Shown: positions 6,653-17,194 of the stretch, one piece after another
How positions within the stretch are numbered: position 1 is the first letter of the stretch
How the letters are laid out: each line of letters begins with the position of its first letter
DNA from: JBOCEF01 sp047610385
GTDB taxonomy: Bacteria > Pseudomonadota > Alphaproteobacteria > Rhodobacterales > Rhodobacteraceae
Reading direction: 5' to 3'
NCBI GenBank assembly: GCA_047610385.1
Contig: JBLGAC010000041.1
Span: 1-36,546 of the forward strand
DNA: 36,546 bases
Made by a program: the position numbers and the translations under genes
Notes under the pieces: generated by a model
Seen by the model: the letters and a program-made list of their open reading frames with translations, nothing else
The model's database searches: none
Told to the model about the DNA's origin: nothing

Positions 6653-7344
6653 CGCAAGGCGCACGGAACGACACCTGCCGGATCGTTGGCCTCGCCGCCT
6701 CGGCCGGTCTGGGCGCAGTCGCGACCACGATCGTTGGCGGTGGCTTTTTCATGATGGCGGTCAGCTTTCTGGTCATCTTCACCGGCGCTGCGTGGTGGTT
6801 CAACAGACGCTGCGTCGCCCGCGCCGCCGCGCTGAGCGCCGAGACCGCGCTGCGCACGAAGCTTGACGCGGCCCAAGCGGCTCCGGCGAAAAAGGTTGCA
6901 GCCGCGGCGCCAGCACCGGCCCCCAAGGCTGATGCACCGGCCCCTAAGGCTGAAGCACCGGCCCCTAAGGCCGCAGATGACGGTGCCGTTGCGGCGGCCC
7001 ATGCGGCGGCTGAGGCGAAGGCAGCGGCCAAAGCGGCTGCAAAGGTGGCTGCGGCGGCGATGGCGCAGCCTGCGGCCCCGGCGGTGGCCCCGAAAGCGGA
7101 CGTCGCTGAGGCCCACAGGCAGGCTGAGGCGCGTGCCTCGGCCGATCAGATGAAGCGCGCGGCGCTCGCGGCCATTCGTGCCTCGGCGCCTGTGCAACCC
7201 GCTACGGCGGAGACGAACACGACCGACGCAGGCGCAAGGATCGATCCTGAGCTTGCTGCGGCCGAGGCGGCGGCCCATGCAGCGGCGGCGCGACGTGCCG
7301 CCACGGCGAAGGCCATCGCAGAGTTGGAGCAGGGCACCGCATAA
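6649..7344 (+). CDS. Membrane-anchored Ala/Pro/Lys-rich protein of the nuo operon
   Basis: A 231-residue protein with two probable transmembrane helices at the N-terminus (about 11-31 and 33-51), flanked by single cysteines (C10, C55), then a long low-complexity Ala/Pro/Lys tail. The tail has three copies of a 7-residue unit, APAPKAD/E/A (89-109), and helical Ala-rich stretches. The segment PELAAAEAAAHAAAARRAA (200-218) closely resembles the linker of NuoE just upstream. From memory, Rhodobacterales nuo operons often carry a similar membrane protein whose tail ends in the GVGPKL domain; here that domain is on NuoE instead. Function unknown; attachment to complex I is a guess from position. 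Confidence 0.75.
   Translation: MTQGARNDTCRIVGLAASAGLGAVATTIVGGGFFMMAVSFLVIFTGAAWWFNRRCVARAAALSAETALRTKLDAAQAAPAKKVAAAAPAPAPKADAPAPKAEAPAPKAADDGAVAAAHAAAEAKAAAKAAAKVAAAAMAQPAAPAVAPKADVAEAHRQAEARASADQMKRAALAAIRASAPVQPATAETNTTDAGARIDPELAAAEAAAHAAAARRAATAKAIAELEQGTA
6913..6975 (+). repeat. 21-bp tandem repeat, three copies, coding
   Basis: Units start at 6913, 6934 and 6955 and share GCACCGGCCCC followed by C/T and AAGGC. Only one to a few bases differ between neighbouring units. Each encodes APAPKA plus D, E or A. The repeat lies in the Ala/Pro-rich tail of the membrane protein and probably changes length by slippage or unequal exchange. Confidence 0.9.
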
Positions 7345-7374
7345 GCGGGCCTGCAGGAAGAGGAGCGAAGCGGA

Positions 7375-7602
7375 ATGGTCGCCGAAAAGCGCACCGAAGC
7401 AGCAAAGGCCGAAATCCGGCTGGCAAGCAAGGTCATCGTGGTGGCCATGCTTGCTTGGGTTGGCCTGTCTTTGCTCGGGGGGCAAATGGGCTGGCCGATC
7501 CGTTTCGCATTTCTCATCGACATGCTCTGTCTTGCGGCGCTCGGATGGGCGCTGTGGACGATTATCAGGGTCTGGCGCGCACGCGCCGGGAAAGGAAGCT
7601 GA
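7375..7602 (+). CDS. Small two-helix membrane protein (DUF5337-like)
   Basis: A 75-residue protein with a charged N-terminus and two hydrophobic helices (about 18-36 and 44-66) joined by GGQMGWPIRFAFLID, ending in a basic tail. Length, topology and the GGQxGxPxRFAFLxD-like loop fit the DUF5337 family, which I recall as a Rhodobacteraceae family found beside nuo genes. A GGAAGAGGAG ribosome site precedes the ATG. It sits 3 bp before nuoF. A role as a complex I assembly factor or extra subunit is plausible but unproven. Confidence 0.75.
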   Translation: MVAEKRTEAAKAEIRLASKVIVVAMLAWVGLSLLGGQMGWPIRFAFLIDMLCLAALGWALWTIIRVWRARAGKGS

Positions 7603-7605
7603 CCG

Positions 7606-8901
7606 ATGCTCGCGGATCAGGATCGCATTTTCACCAATCTTTACGGGATGAAGGACCGCAGCCTTGCCGGCGCGCGGGCGCGCGGCCATTGGGACGGGAC
7701 TGACCGTCTCATCCAAAATGGTCGTGACTGGGTCGTGGACCAGATGAAGGCTTCGGGCCTGCGCGGCCGCGGCGGCGCCGGGTTCCCGACCGGCCTGAAA
7801 TGGTCGTTCATGCCCAAGGAATCTGACGGTCGCCCCCATTATCTGGTGGTGAACGCCGACGAATCCGAACCGGGCACCTGCAAGGACCGGGAGATCATGC
7901 GCCATGACCCCCATTCCTTGATCGAAGGCTGCTTGATCGCCGGTTTTGGCATGGGCGCCCATGCTGGATACATCTATATCCGCGGCGAATTCATCCGGGA
8001 GCGTGAGGCCCTGCAAGCGGCGATCGACGAATGCTATGATGCCGGGCTGTTGGGCAAGAACGCCGCCGGGTCTGGCTGGGACTTTGAGCTGTACCTGCAC
8101 CACGGTGCGGGCGCCTATATTTGCGGCGAAGAAACCGCGCTGCTGGAAAGCCTTGAGGGCCGCAAAGGCATGCCGCGCCTGAAGCCGCCATTCCCGGCAA
8201 ACACTGGCCTTTACGGCTGCCCGACCACGGTCAACAACGTCGAATCCATCGCTGTCGCGCCGACCATCTTGCGCCGTGGGCCGGAATGGTTCGCGGGTTT
8301 CGGGCGTCCGAACAATTCGGGCACCAAACTGTTCGCCATCTCGGGCCATGTGAAAAACCCCTGCGTGGTTGAAGAGGCCATGTCGATCCCGCTGCGTGAG
8401 CTGCTGGACCGGCATTGCGGCGGCGTGCGTGGTGGGTGGAAGAACCTGAAAGCCGTGATCCCCGGCGGGTCCTCGGTGCCGATGCTGCCTGCGGACATCT
8501 GCGATGACGCGATCATGGATTTTGACTGGCTGCGCGAACAACGCTCGGGCCTTGGCACCGCGGCGGTGATCGTGATGGATCAGTCGACGGACGTCATCAA
8601 GGCGATCTGGCGGCTGAGCAAATTCTACAAGCATGAAAGCTGTGGCCAGTGCACGCCTTGCCGCGAAGGCACCGGCTGGATGATGCGCGTCATGGACCGC
8701 CTCGTGCGCGGTGAGGCAGAGGTCGAGGAAATCGACATGCTGCTCGACGTGACCAAACAGGTTGAAGGGCACACGATCTGCGCCCTCGGCGATGCGGCGG
8801 CCTGGCCGATCCAGGGTCTTGTGCGGCACTTCCGCAATGAGATCGAGGACCGCATCAAGGCCAACAAGACCGGGCGCATGGGCGCGATGGCGGCGGAGTG
8901 A
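7606..8901 (+). CDS. nuoF: NADH-quinone oxidoreductase subunit F (NADH/FMN subunit)
   Basis: 51-kDa-type catalytic subunit (431 aa) that binds NADH and FMN and passes electrons to cluster N3. The glycine-rich FMN/NADH motif GRGGAGFPTGLKW (54-66) and ESEPGTCKDRE (86-96) are intact. The N3 ligands are C346, C349, C352 (SCGQCTPC) and C392. Length is standard. A GGAAAGGAAG ribosome site lies 7 bases before the ATG. Its stop is within 5 bp of the nuoG start. Confidence 0.98.
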   Translation: MLADQDRIFTNLYGMKDRSLAGARARGHWDGTDRLIQNGRDWVVDQMKASGLRGRGGAGFPTGLKWSFMPKESDGRPHYLVVNADESEPGTCKDREIMRHDPHSLIEGCLIAGFGMGAHAGYIYIRGEFIREREALQAAIDECYDAGLLGKNAAGSGWDFELYLHHGAGAYICGEETALLESLEGRKGMPRLKPPFPANTGLYGCPTTVNNVESIAVAPTILRRGPEWFAGFGRPNNSGTKLFAISGHVKNPCVVEEAMSIPLRELLDRHCGGVRGGWKNLKAVIPGGSSVPMLPADICDDAIMDFDWLREQRSGLGTAAVIVMDQSTDVIKAIWRLSKFYKHESCGQCTPCREGTGWMMRVMDRLVRGEAEVEEIDMLLDVTKQVEGHTICALGDAAAWPIQGLVRHFRNEIEDRIKANKTGRMGAMAAE

Positions 8902-8906
8902 ACCCC

Positions 8907-10916
8907 ATGACCGACCTAAAGAAAATCGATATCGACGGCACGATCGTCGAAGTGGATGGCGCGTTGACCATCCTTCAGGCCTGCGAAGTGGCGGGTGTGG
9001 AAATTCCGCGCTTTTGCTACCACGAACGCCTGAGCATCGCTGGCAATTGCCGCATGTGTCTGGTCGAAGTCGTCGGCGGCCCCCCCAAGCCTGCGGCGTC
9101 CTGCGCGGTTCAGGTGCGCGATCTGCGGCCCGGCCGCGATGGTGAACCGCCTGTGGTCAGGACCAATTCGCCGATGGTCAAAAAGGCGCGTGAGGGGGTG
9201 ATGGAGTTTCTGCTCATCAACCACCCGCTTGATTGCCCGATCTGCGATCAGGGCGGGGAATGCGACCTTCAGGACCAGGCGATGGCCTACGGCGTTGATT
9301 TCAGCCGCTACCGCGAACCCAAGCGCGCGTCCGAGGAAATGGATCTCGGCCCGCTGGTCGGCACCTCCATGACGCGCTGCATTTCGTGCACCCGCTGCGT
9401 GCGCTTCATCACTGAGGTCGCAGGCATCCCCGAGCTTGGCCAGACAGGCCGCGGTGAGGACAGCGAGATCACGTCATATCTCGGCGCCATGCTGACGTCC
9501 GAGCTGCAGGGCAACGTGATTGATCTGTGCCCGGTTGGCGCGCTGACCTCCAAGCCCTATGCCTTCACCGCCCGCCCGTGGGAGCTGAAAAAGACCGAGA
9601 GCATCGACGTGATCGACGCGCTGGGGTCCAACATCCGGGTTGATGTGCGTGGGCGTGAAGTGATGCGCATCCTGCCGCGCAACCATGACGGCGTGAACGA
9701 GGAATGGCTGTCGGACCGCTCTCGCTTTATCTGGGATGGACTGCGGCGCCAGCGGCTCGACACGCCGTTCATCCGCACGGATGGCAAGCTGGTCAAAGCC
9801 ACCTGGGCTGAGGCGTTCGAAGCAATCCGCGCCGTCGCTGACGGCAAAGCTGTGAACGCCATCGCTGGCGATCTGGCCCCTGCCGAGGCGATGTTTGCCC
9901 TGAAGCAGTTGATCAACAGCCTTGAGGGCAAGGTCGAATGCCGCACTGATGGCGCCCGCCTGCCTGCTGATCGCTTTGCCTATGCCGGGACCGCGTGCAT
10001 CGAAGATCTCGACACTGCTGAGGCGGTGATGATCATCGGTGGCAACCCGCGCGACGAAGCGCCGGTGCTGAACGCGCGCATCCGCAAGGCATGGTCCAAT
10101 GGCGCGATGATCGCGCTGATGGGCGTGCCGGTCGATCTGACCTATCCGTATGACCATATGGGGGTCGGCACTGATGGTTTCGCGGCCGCGCTGGGCCATA
10201 CTGATGACGCGATCCGTGCCAAAAACTCGGTGATCGTGCTTTGCGCCGCGGCGTTGACACGCGAAGACGGCGCCGCGGTGCTGGCCGCGACGGTCAAACA
10301 GGCTGCGGCATCGGGCAGCAAGCTGTTGATCCTGCACACTGCTGCCAGCCGCGTCGGTGGTATGGATCTGGGCTTCACCACAGATGGTGGGATCAAGGAA
10401 GCGCTTGGCGCGGATGTGATCTGGAACCTCGGGGCAGATGAGATTGACATCGCCCCCGGCGCTTTCGTGGTCTATCAGGGCAGCCATGGTGACCGCGGCG
10501 CACACCGCGCTGACGTGATCCTGCCCGGCGCCGCGTTCACTGAGGAATCGGGCATCTTCGTCAACACCGAAGGGCGCCCGCAGATGGCCAACCGCGCGGG
10601 CTTTCCGCCGGGGCAGGCCAAGGAAAACTGGGCGATCCTGCGCGCAGCGTCGGCGGCGCTTGGCAAGACGCTGCCGTATGACAGTGTCGGTGCCCTGCGC
10701 GCAGCGATGTTCAAAGAGGTCCCGCATCTGGCGCGGATCGACACCGTTCCGGCGCAGGATCTGGGCACGCTGCCTGAGGGGCCGCTGTCGGCCGTGCCCT
10801 TTGCCGGGTCCGCGCGCGATCACTTCTTGATCAACCCGATCTGCCGGGCGTCGACCACTATGGCTGAGCTGAGCCGTCTGAAACAGGAGCGCGGCCTGCA
10901 GGTCGCGGCGGAGTAA
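8907..10916 (+). CDS. nuoG: NADH-quinone oxidoreductase subunit G
   Basis: 75-kDa-type subunit (669 aa) carrying the iron-sulfur wire between NuoF/E and NuoI. Ligands are visible for N1b (C37, C48, C51, C66), N5 (H106, C110, C113, C119) and N4 (C158, C161, C164, C208). The rest is a molybdopterin-oxidoreductase-like fold without the cofactor. Length is typical of alphaproteobacteria and shorter than E. coli. I chose the ATG at 8907, which has GGAG 8 bases upstream; a GTG at 8898 overlapping the nuoF stop is the alternative and would add three residues. Confidence 0.96.
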   Translation: MTDLKKIDIDGTIVEVDGALTILQACEVAGVEIPRFCYHERLSIAGNCRMCLVEVVGGPPKPAASCAVQVRDLRPGRDGEPPVVRTNSPMVKKAREGVMEFLLINHPLDCPICDQGGECDLQDQAMAYGVDFSRYREPKRASEEMDLGPLVGTSMTRCISCTRCVRFITEVAGIPELGQTGRGEDSEITSYLGAMLTSELQGNVIDLCPVGALTSKPYAFTARPWELKKTESIDVIDALGSNIRVDVRGREVMRILPRNHDGVNEEWLSDRSRFIWDGLRRQRLDTPFIRTDGKLVKATWAEAFEAIRAVADGKAVNAIAGDLAPAEAMFALKQLINSLEGKVECRTDGARLPADRFAYAGTACIEDLDTAEAVMIIGGNPRDEAPVLNARIRKAWSNGAMIALMGVPVDLTYPYDHMGVGTDGFAAALGHTDDAIRAKNSVIVLCAAALTREDGAAVLAATVKQAAASGSKLLILHTAASRVGGMDLGFTTDGGIKEALGADVIWNLGADEIDIAPGAFVVYQGSHGDRGAHRADVILPGAAFTEESGIFVNTEGRPQMANRAGFPPGQAKENWAILRAASAALGKTLPYDSVGALRAAMFKEVPHLARIDTVPAQDLGTLPEGPLSAVPFAGSARDHFLINPICRASTTMAELSRLKQERGLQVAAE

Positions 10917-10920
10917 GCCC

Positions 10921-11934
10921 ATGGATTTTTGGTCCGACATTGGCGTTCCCGGCCTGATCATCCTTGGTCAGTGCCTTCTGGTCACGGCGCTGTTGCTGGT
11001 CTCGCTGGCCATCCTTTTGTGGATGGACCGCAAGGTCTGGGGCGCGGTGCAGCTGCGCAAATCCGTCAACGTGGTCGGGCCGTTCGGCCTGCTGCAAAGC
11101 TTTGCCGATTTCCTGAAATTCGCGTTGAAAGAGGTGATCGTTCCCTCAGGCGCGGACAAGGTCGTGTTCTTCCTCGCGCCGATGATGTCGTTCGTGTTGG
11201 CGACCATTGCGTGGGCAGTTATCCCGTTTTCGGATGGCTGGGTGGTGTCGGACATCAACATCGGCATCCTATATATCTTTGCCGTCAGCTCGCTTGAGGT
11301 GTACGGCGTGATCATGGGCGGCTGGGCGTCGAATTCGAAATATCCGTTCCTCGGTGGGCTTCGGTCCGCGGCGCAGATGATTTCGTATGAAGTCTCGATC
11401 GGCCTGATCATCGTCGGCGTGCTGATCACCGCCGGGTCGCTGAACCTGACGGAAATTGTGCAGGCGCAGGACGGGCGTTTTGGCATGTTCTCATGGTTCT
11501 GGCTGCCGCATCTGCCGATGGTGGTGCTGTTCTTCGTGTCGGCGCTGGCGGAAACCAACCGCCCGCCGTTTGATCTGCCCGAAGCTGAATCAGAGCTGGT
11601 GGCCGGGTATCAGGTGGAATACTCCTCCACGCCGTACCTGCTGTTCATGATCGGCGAATACATGGCGATCACGCTGATGTGCGCGCTGATGACCATCCTG
11701 TTCTTCGGTGGCTGGCTGTCGCCGGTGCCCGGACTGCCCGATGGTGTGCTGTGGTTCATCGGCAAAGCGGTGTTCATCTTCTTCCTGTTCTCGATGGTGA
11801 AGGCGATCGTTCCGCGGTTCCGGTATGATCAGCTGATGCGTCTTGGCTGGAAAGTGTTCCTGCCGATGTCGCTCGGCTGGGTCGTCATCTCATCAGCGCT
11901 CGCCATGTATGGCGTGCCTGGTTACTTGCGCTGA
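10921..11934 (+). CDS. nuoH: NADH-quinone oxidoreductase subunit H
   Basis: ND1-type membrane subunit (337 aa, about eight helices) that forms the membrane end of the quinone chamber and the first proton-coupling element. The conserved segments are GGWASNSKYPFLGGLRSAAQ and the cytosolic loop ETNRPPFDLPEAESELVAGY with its row of acidic residues, both intact. GGAG precedes the ATG at about 9 bases. It lies 4 bp after nuoG, and nuoI follows after 15 bp. Confidence 0.98.
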   Translation: MDFWSDIGVPGLIILGQCLLVTALLLVSLAILLWMDRKVWGAVQLRKSVNVVGPFGLLQSFADFLKFALKEVIVPSGADKVVFFLAPMMSFVLATIAWAVIPFSDGWVVSDINIGILYIFAVSSLEVYGVIMGGWASNSKYPFLGGLRSAAQMISYEVSIGLIIVGVLITAGSLNLTEIVQAQDGRFGMFSWFWLPHLPMVVLFFVSALAETNRPPFDLPEAESELVAGYQVEYSSTPYLLFMIGEYMAITLMCALMTILFFGGWLSPVPGLPDGVLWFIGKAVFIFFLFSMVKAIVPRFRYDQLMRLGWKVFLPMSLGWVVISSALAMYGVPGYLR

Positions 11935-11949
11935 TTGGAGGGGATAGAA

Positions 11950-12441
11950 ATGGCATTTTCCTACGCCCGCGCCGCTCGTTATTTTCTGCTGTCCGATTTC
12001 ATCGGGGGGTTCCGTCTGGGCATGAAGTACTTCTTCAAGCCCAAGGTGACGCTGAACTACCCGCATGAAAAAGGCCCACTCAGCCCCCGGTTCCGGGGTG
12101 AGCACGCGCTGCGCCGCTATCCCAATGGCGAAGAACGCTGCATCGCCTGCAAACTGTGCGAGGCGATCTGCCCCGCGCAGGCCATTACCATTGAGGCTGA
12201 ACCGCGCGATGACGGGTCTCGCCGCACGACGCGCTACGACATCGACATGACGAAATGCATCTATTGCGGCTTTTGCGAAGAAGCCTGCCCAGTGGACGCG
12301 ATCGTTGAGGGCCCGAATTTCGAATTCGCCACCGAGACGCGGGAGGAGCTGTTCTACAACAAGGACAAGCTGCTCGCGAATGGTGAGCGTTGGGAGGCGG
12401 AGATCGCCCGCAACCTCGCCTTGGACGCACCCTACCGATGA
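11950..12441 (+). CDS. nuoI: NADH-quinone oxidoreductase subunit I (two [4Fe-4S] clusters)
   Basis: TYKY-type ferredoxin subunit (163 aa) carrying N6a and N6b. Two classic motifs are present: C64xxC67xxC70xxxC74 with P75, and C103xxC106xxC109xxxC113 with P114. An amphipathic N-terminal helix (FIGGFRLGMKYFF) anchors it to the membrane arm. The ATG at 11950 is chosen over an upstream TTG at 11935 because GGAGGGG lies 6 bases before it. Its stop overlaps the start of a 67-aa ORF (ATGA). Confidence 0.97.
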   Translation: MAFSYARAARYFLLSDFIGGFRLGMKYFFKPKVTLNYPHEKGPLSPRFRGEHALRRYPNGEERCIACKLCEAICPAQAITIEAEPRDDGSRRTTRYDIDMTKCIYCGFCEEACPVDAIVEGPNFEFATETREELFYNKDKLLANGERWEAEIARNLALDAPYR

Positions 12442-12641
12442 ACCTCGATCACCCGTATACCGCCCCATTCCGGGGCAGGGCGCTGCCCGAGGTGCCCAAT
12501 CGTGCGCTGCAGGCACGCTTTGGCACCGCGGCCGGGGCAGAGATCATCACGCAGATGGCGCATCACGGCGATCTGCCCGCGCCGATCAATGCGCTGCACG
12601 CAGCGCTCGAAGTTTTTGAAGAGGAAGGACCGCAGCAATGA
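12438..12641 (+). CDS. 67-aa uncharacterised protein wedged between nuoI and nuoJ
   Basis: The ATG at 12438 overlaps the nuoI TGA by 4 nt and its own TGA overlaps the nuoJ ATG by 4 nt, so the three genes form an unbroken translational chain. It has no ribosome site of its own and would depend on coupling. The AGGAAGGA site of nuoJ lies inside its 3' end. The product is soluble, with NLDHPYTAPFRGRALPEVPN at the start, a helical middle (ALQARFGTAAGAEIITQMA) and an acidic end (EVFEEEG). I recognise no family. Exact fit between essential genes argues for a real, expressed protein, possibly linked to complex I. Confidence 0.7.
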   Translation: MNLDHPYTAPFRGRALPEVPNRALQARFGTAAGAEIITQMAHHGDLPAPINALHAALEVFEEEGPQQ

Positions 12642-13252
12642 TTGTGGCCGAGCTCGCCTTTTATCTCTTCGCCTTCACGGCCGTGACGGCTGGGGCGCTT
12701 GTCGTTATGGCCCGCAACCCGGTGCATTCGGTGCTGTGGTTGATCCTCGCGTTCTTTTCCTCGGCGGGGCTGTTTGTCCTGATGGGGGCTGAATTCGTCG
12801 CGATGCTGATGGTCATCGTTTATGTTGGTGCCGTCGCAGTGCTGTTCCTGTTCGTGGTCATGATGCTCGACGTCGACTTTGCTGCGCTGAAGTCTGGGGT
12901 GACCAGCTACTTGCCTGTCGGGCTGCTGATCGGGGTCGTGATCCTGGTGCAGCTTGCGCTGGTTTTTGGCAATTGGGCGATCGCTGGGTCGGCACCAGAC
13001 ATGCGCGCCGCCATCACCCCCGCGCCAGAGGATATTCACAACACCCGTGCCTTGGGGATGCTGATCTACACACGCTATGTGCTGATGTTCCAGCTGGCGG
13101 GTGCGATCCTGTTTGTGGCCATGATCGGTGCGATCGTGCTGACGTTGCGCCACCGCACCGGGGTTAAAAAGCAGGACATCCTCAAGCAGATCTACCGAGA
13201 GCGTCACGAGGCGGTCGAGCTGAAAGACATCAAGCCCGGCCAGGGCATCTGA
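12638..13252 (+). CDS. nuoJ: NADH-quinone oxidoreductase subunit J
   Basis: ND6-type membrane subunit (204 aa) with five predicted helices. The conserved third-helix region VYVGAVAVLFLFVVMMLDVD, which contains the pi-bulge important in coupling, is intact. The C-terminal cytoplasmic tail (KKQDILKQIYRERHEAVELK) is charged, as is common in alphaproteobacteria. The ribosome site AGGAAGGA lies in the preceding ORF, with which it overlaps by 4 nt. nuoK follows 22 bp later. Confidence 0.97.
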   Translation: MIVAELAFYLFAFTAVTAGALVVMARNPVHSVLWLILAFFSSAGLFVLMGAEFVAMLMVIVYVGAVAVLFLFVVMMLDVDFAALKSGVTSYLPVGLLIGVVILVQLALVFGNWAIAGSAPDMRAAITPAPEDIHNTRALGMLIYTRYVLMFQLAGAILFVAMIGAIVLTLRHRTGVKKQDILKQIYRERHEAVELKDIKPGQGI

Positions 13253-13274
13253 GCGGGCGAGAGGGACAAGAACC

Positions 13275-13592
13275 ATGGAAACCCAGGCCATCGGCCTTGA
13301 AGCCTATCTGACGGTTGCGGCGATTTTGTTCGTCACCGGCATTTTTGGCATCTTCCTGAACCGCAAGAACGTGATCGTCATCCTGATGTCGATCGAACTG
13401 ATGCTTCTCGCGGTCAACATCAACTTCGTGGCGTTCTCAACGCATCTCGGCGATCTGGCGGGGCAGGTGTTCACCCTGTTCGTGCTGACCGTCGCGGCGG
13501 CTGAGGCCGCGATCGGTCTGGCCATTCTGGTCTGCTTCTTCCGCAACCGCGGCTCGATCGCGGTCGAAGACGTCAACGTGATGAAGGGCTGA
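13275..13592 (+). CDS. nuoK: NADH-quinone oxidoreductase subunit K
   Basis: ND4L-type three-helix membrane subunit (105 aa). The two essential membrane glutamates are E41 (MSIELMLLAVN) and E77 (AAAEAAIGLAI). They match E36 and E72 of E. coli with a constant shift of five, so the protein simply has five extra N-terminal residues (METQA). GAGAGGGAC lies upstream of the ATG. nuoL starts 6 bp after the stop. Confidence 0.97.
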   Translation: METQAIGLEAYLTVAAILFVTGIFGIFLNRKNVIVILMSIELMLLAVNINFVAFSTHLGDLAGQVFTLFVLTVAAAEAAIGLAILVCFFRNRGSIAVEDVNVMKG

Positions 13593-13598
13593 CGCAAG

Positions 13599-15574
<1,976 letters not shown>

Positions 15575-15575
<1 letters not shown>

Positions 15576-17173
15576 TGTCGAACCTTCTTTCGCTCATCAC
15601 CTTCCTGCCCCTCGTTGGGGCGCTGGTGCTGGTTCTCGTGCTGCGCGGTGACGATGCCGCGGCGCAACTTAACGCCAAGATGGTCGCGCTGCTGACCACC
15701 TCGGCGACCTTTCTTTTGTCGCTGGTGATCATGTTCGGGTTCGACCCGTCCGACACCGGCTTTCAGTTCGTCGAACAGGGCGAATGGCTGCTGGGCCTGA
15801 GCTATAAGATGGGCGTGGACGGCATTTCGCTGCCGTTTGTGATGCTGACCACCTTCCTGATGCCGGTGGTGATCGGTGCCAGCTGGGGGGTGAAGGTCCG
15901 CGTCAAGGAATACATGGCGCTGTTCCTGCTGCTGGAAACGCTGATGATTGGCGTGTTCTGCGCGCTCGACATGATGCTGTTCTATCTGTTCTTCGAAGCT
16001 GGCCTGATCCCGATGTTCCTGATCATCGGCATCTGGGGTGGCAAGAACCGCATCTATGCATCGTATAAATTCTTTCTTTATACGCTGCTCGGATCAGTGC
16101 TGATGCTGATCGCGATGATCGCGATGTATGCGGATGCTGGCACCACTGACATTGCCAAGCTGTTGACCCATTCCTTTGACACCGGCCCGATCGACATTCT
16201 GGGCTGGCAGATCATTGGCGGGATGCAGACGCTGCTGTGGCTGGCGTTCTTTGCATCCTTTGCAGTGAAGATGCCGATGTGGCCGGTGCACACTTGGCTG
16301 CCGGACGCGCATGTGCAGGCACCGACCGCCGGGTCGGTGGTGCTGGCCGCCGTGCTGCTGAAAATGGGCGGCTACGGATTCCTGCGGTTCAGCCTGCCGA
16401 TGTTCCCGGTCGCATCCTATCTGATGGCCGACTTCGTGTTCGTGCTGTCGGTGATCGCGATCATCTACACATCCCTCGTCGCCCTGATGCAGGAGGATAT
16501 GAAAAAACTGATTGCCTATTCCTCCGTTGCACATATGGGCTTTGTGACGCTGGGGATTTTCTCGGCCAACCAGCAGGGCGTTGATGGAGCGGTGTTCCAG
16601 ATGCTCAGCCATGGGTTCATCTCAGGCGCGCTGTTCTTGTGTGTTGGGGTGATCTATGACCGGATGCACACCCGCGACATCGCAGCCTATGGTGGGCTGG
16701 TGAACCGGATGCCGATCTATGCGCTGGTGTTCATGCTGTTCACCTTGGGCAATGTCGGCCTGCCGGGCACCTCAGGCTTTGTTGGCGAATTCCTGACCAT
16801 CGCGGGCGTCTTTCAGGTCAACACTTGGGCGGCCTTTGGCGCCGCGACGGGCGTGATCCTGTCGGCGTGTTACGCGCTGTGGCTCTACCGCCGGGTGGTG
16901 TTCGGGGACCTGATCAAGCAATCGCTCAGCCAGATCAAGGATCTGACGGGCCGGGAAAAGCTGCTGTTTGCGCCGCTGATTGTCATGACCCTGCTGCTGG
17001 GGGTTTATCCCAGCCTCGCCACCGATATGTTCGGCCCGTCCGTCAGCCATCTGGTTGGCGGCGTGCATGATGCGGTCGTCGCCGCCGGCTTTGATGTCGG
17101 GTCTGTGGCCGCCGCTGCGGTCGATCACGGCGCGGGCGCTGCGGGCCACGCTGCGCCCGTCGCCACGCACTGA
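15575..17173 (+). CDS. nuoM: NADH-quinone oxidoreductase subunit M (antiporter-like)
   Basis: ND4-type proton-pumping subunit (532 aa, about 14 helices). The key residues are E141 (FFEAGLIPMFLIIGIWGG) and K232 (FAVKMPMWPVHTWLPDAH), equivalent to E144 and K234 of E. coli. The start at 15575 gives MSNLLSLITFLPLVGAL, the normal N-terminus; the frame stays open upstream over nuoL but that is not coding. The last 30 residues are Ala/His-rich and probably disordered. Confidence 0.98.
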
Positions 17174-17194
17174 CCCTGAAAGGATCGAAGAGAG

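Noticed and set aside
6574..8829. A 751-codon open frame on the minus strand
   Set aside because: It lies opposite nuoF and the accessory genes before it. The plus-strand products have clear families and motifs; the minus product is His/Arg-rich with none.
9474..10961. A 495-codon open frame on the minus strand
   Set aside because: It is a shadow of nuoG caused by high GC content, with no recognisable domain.
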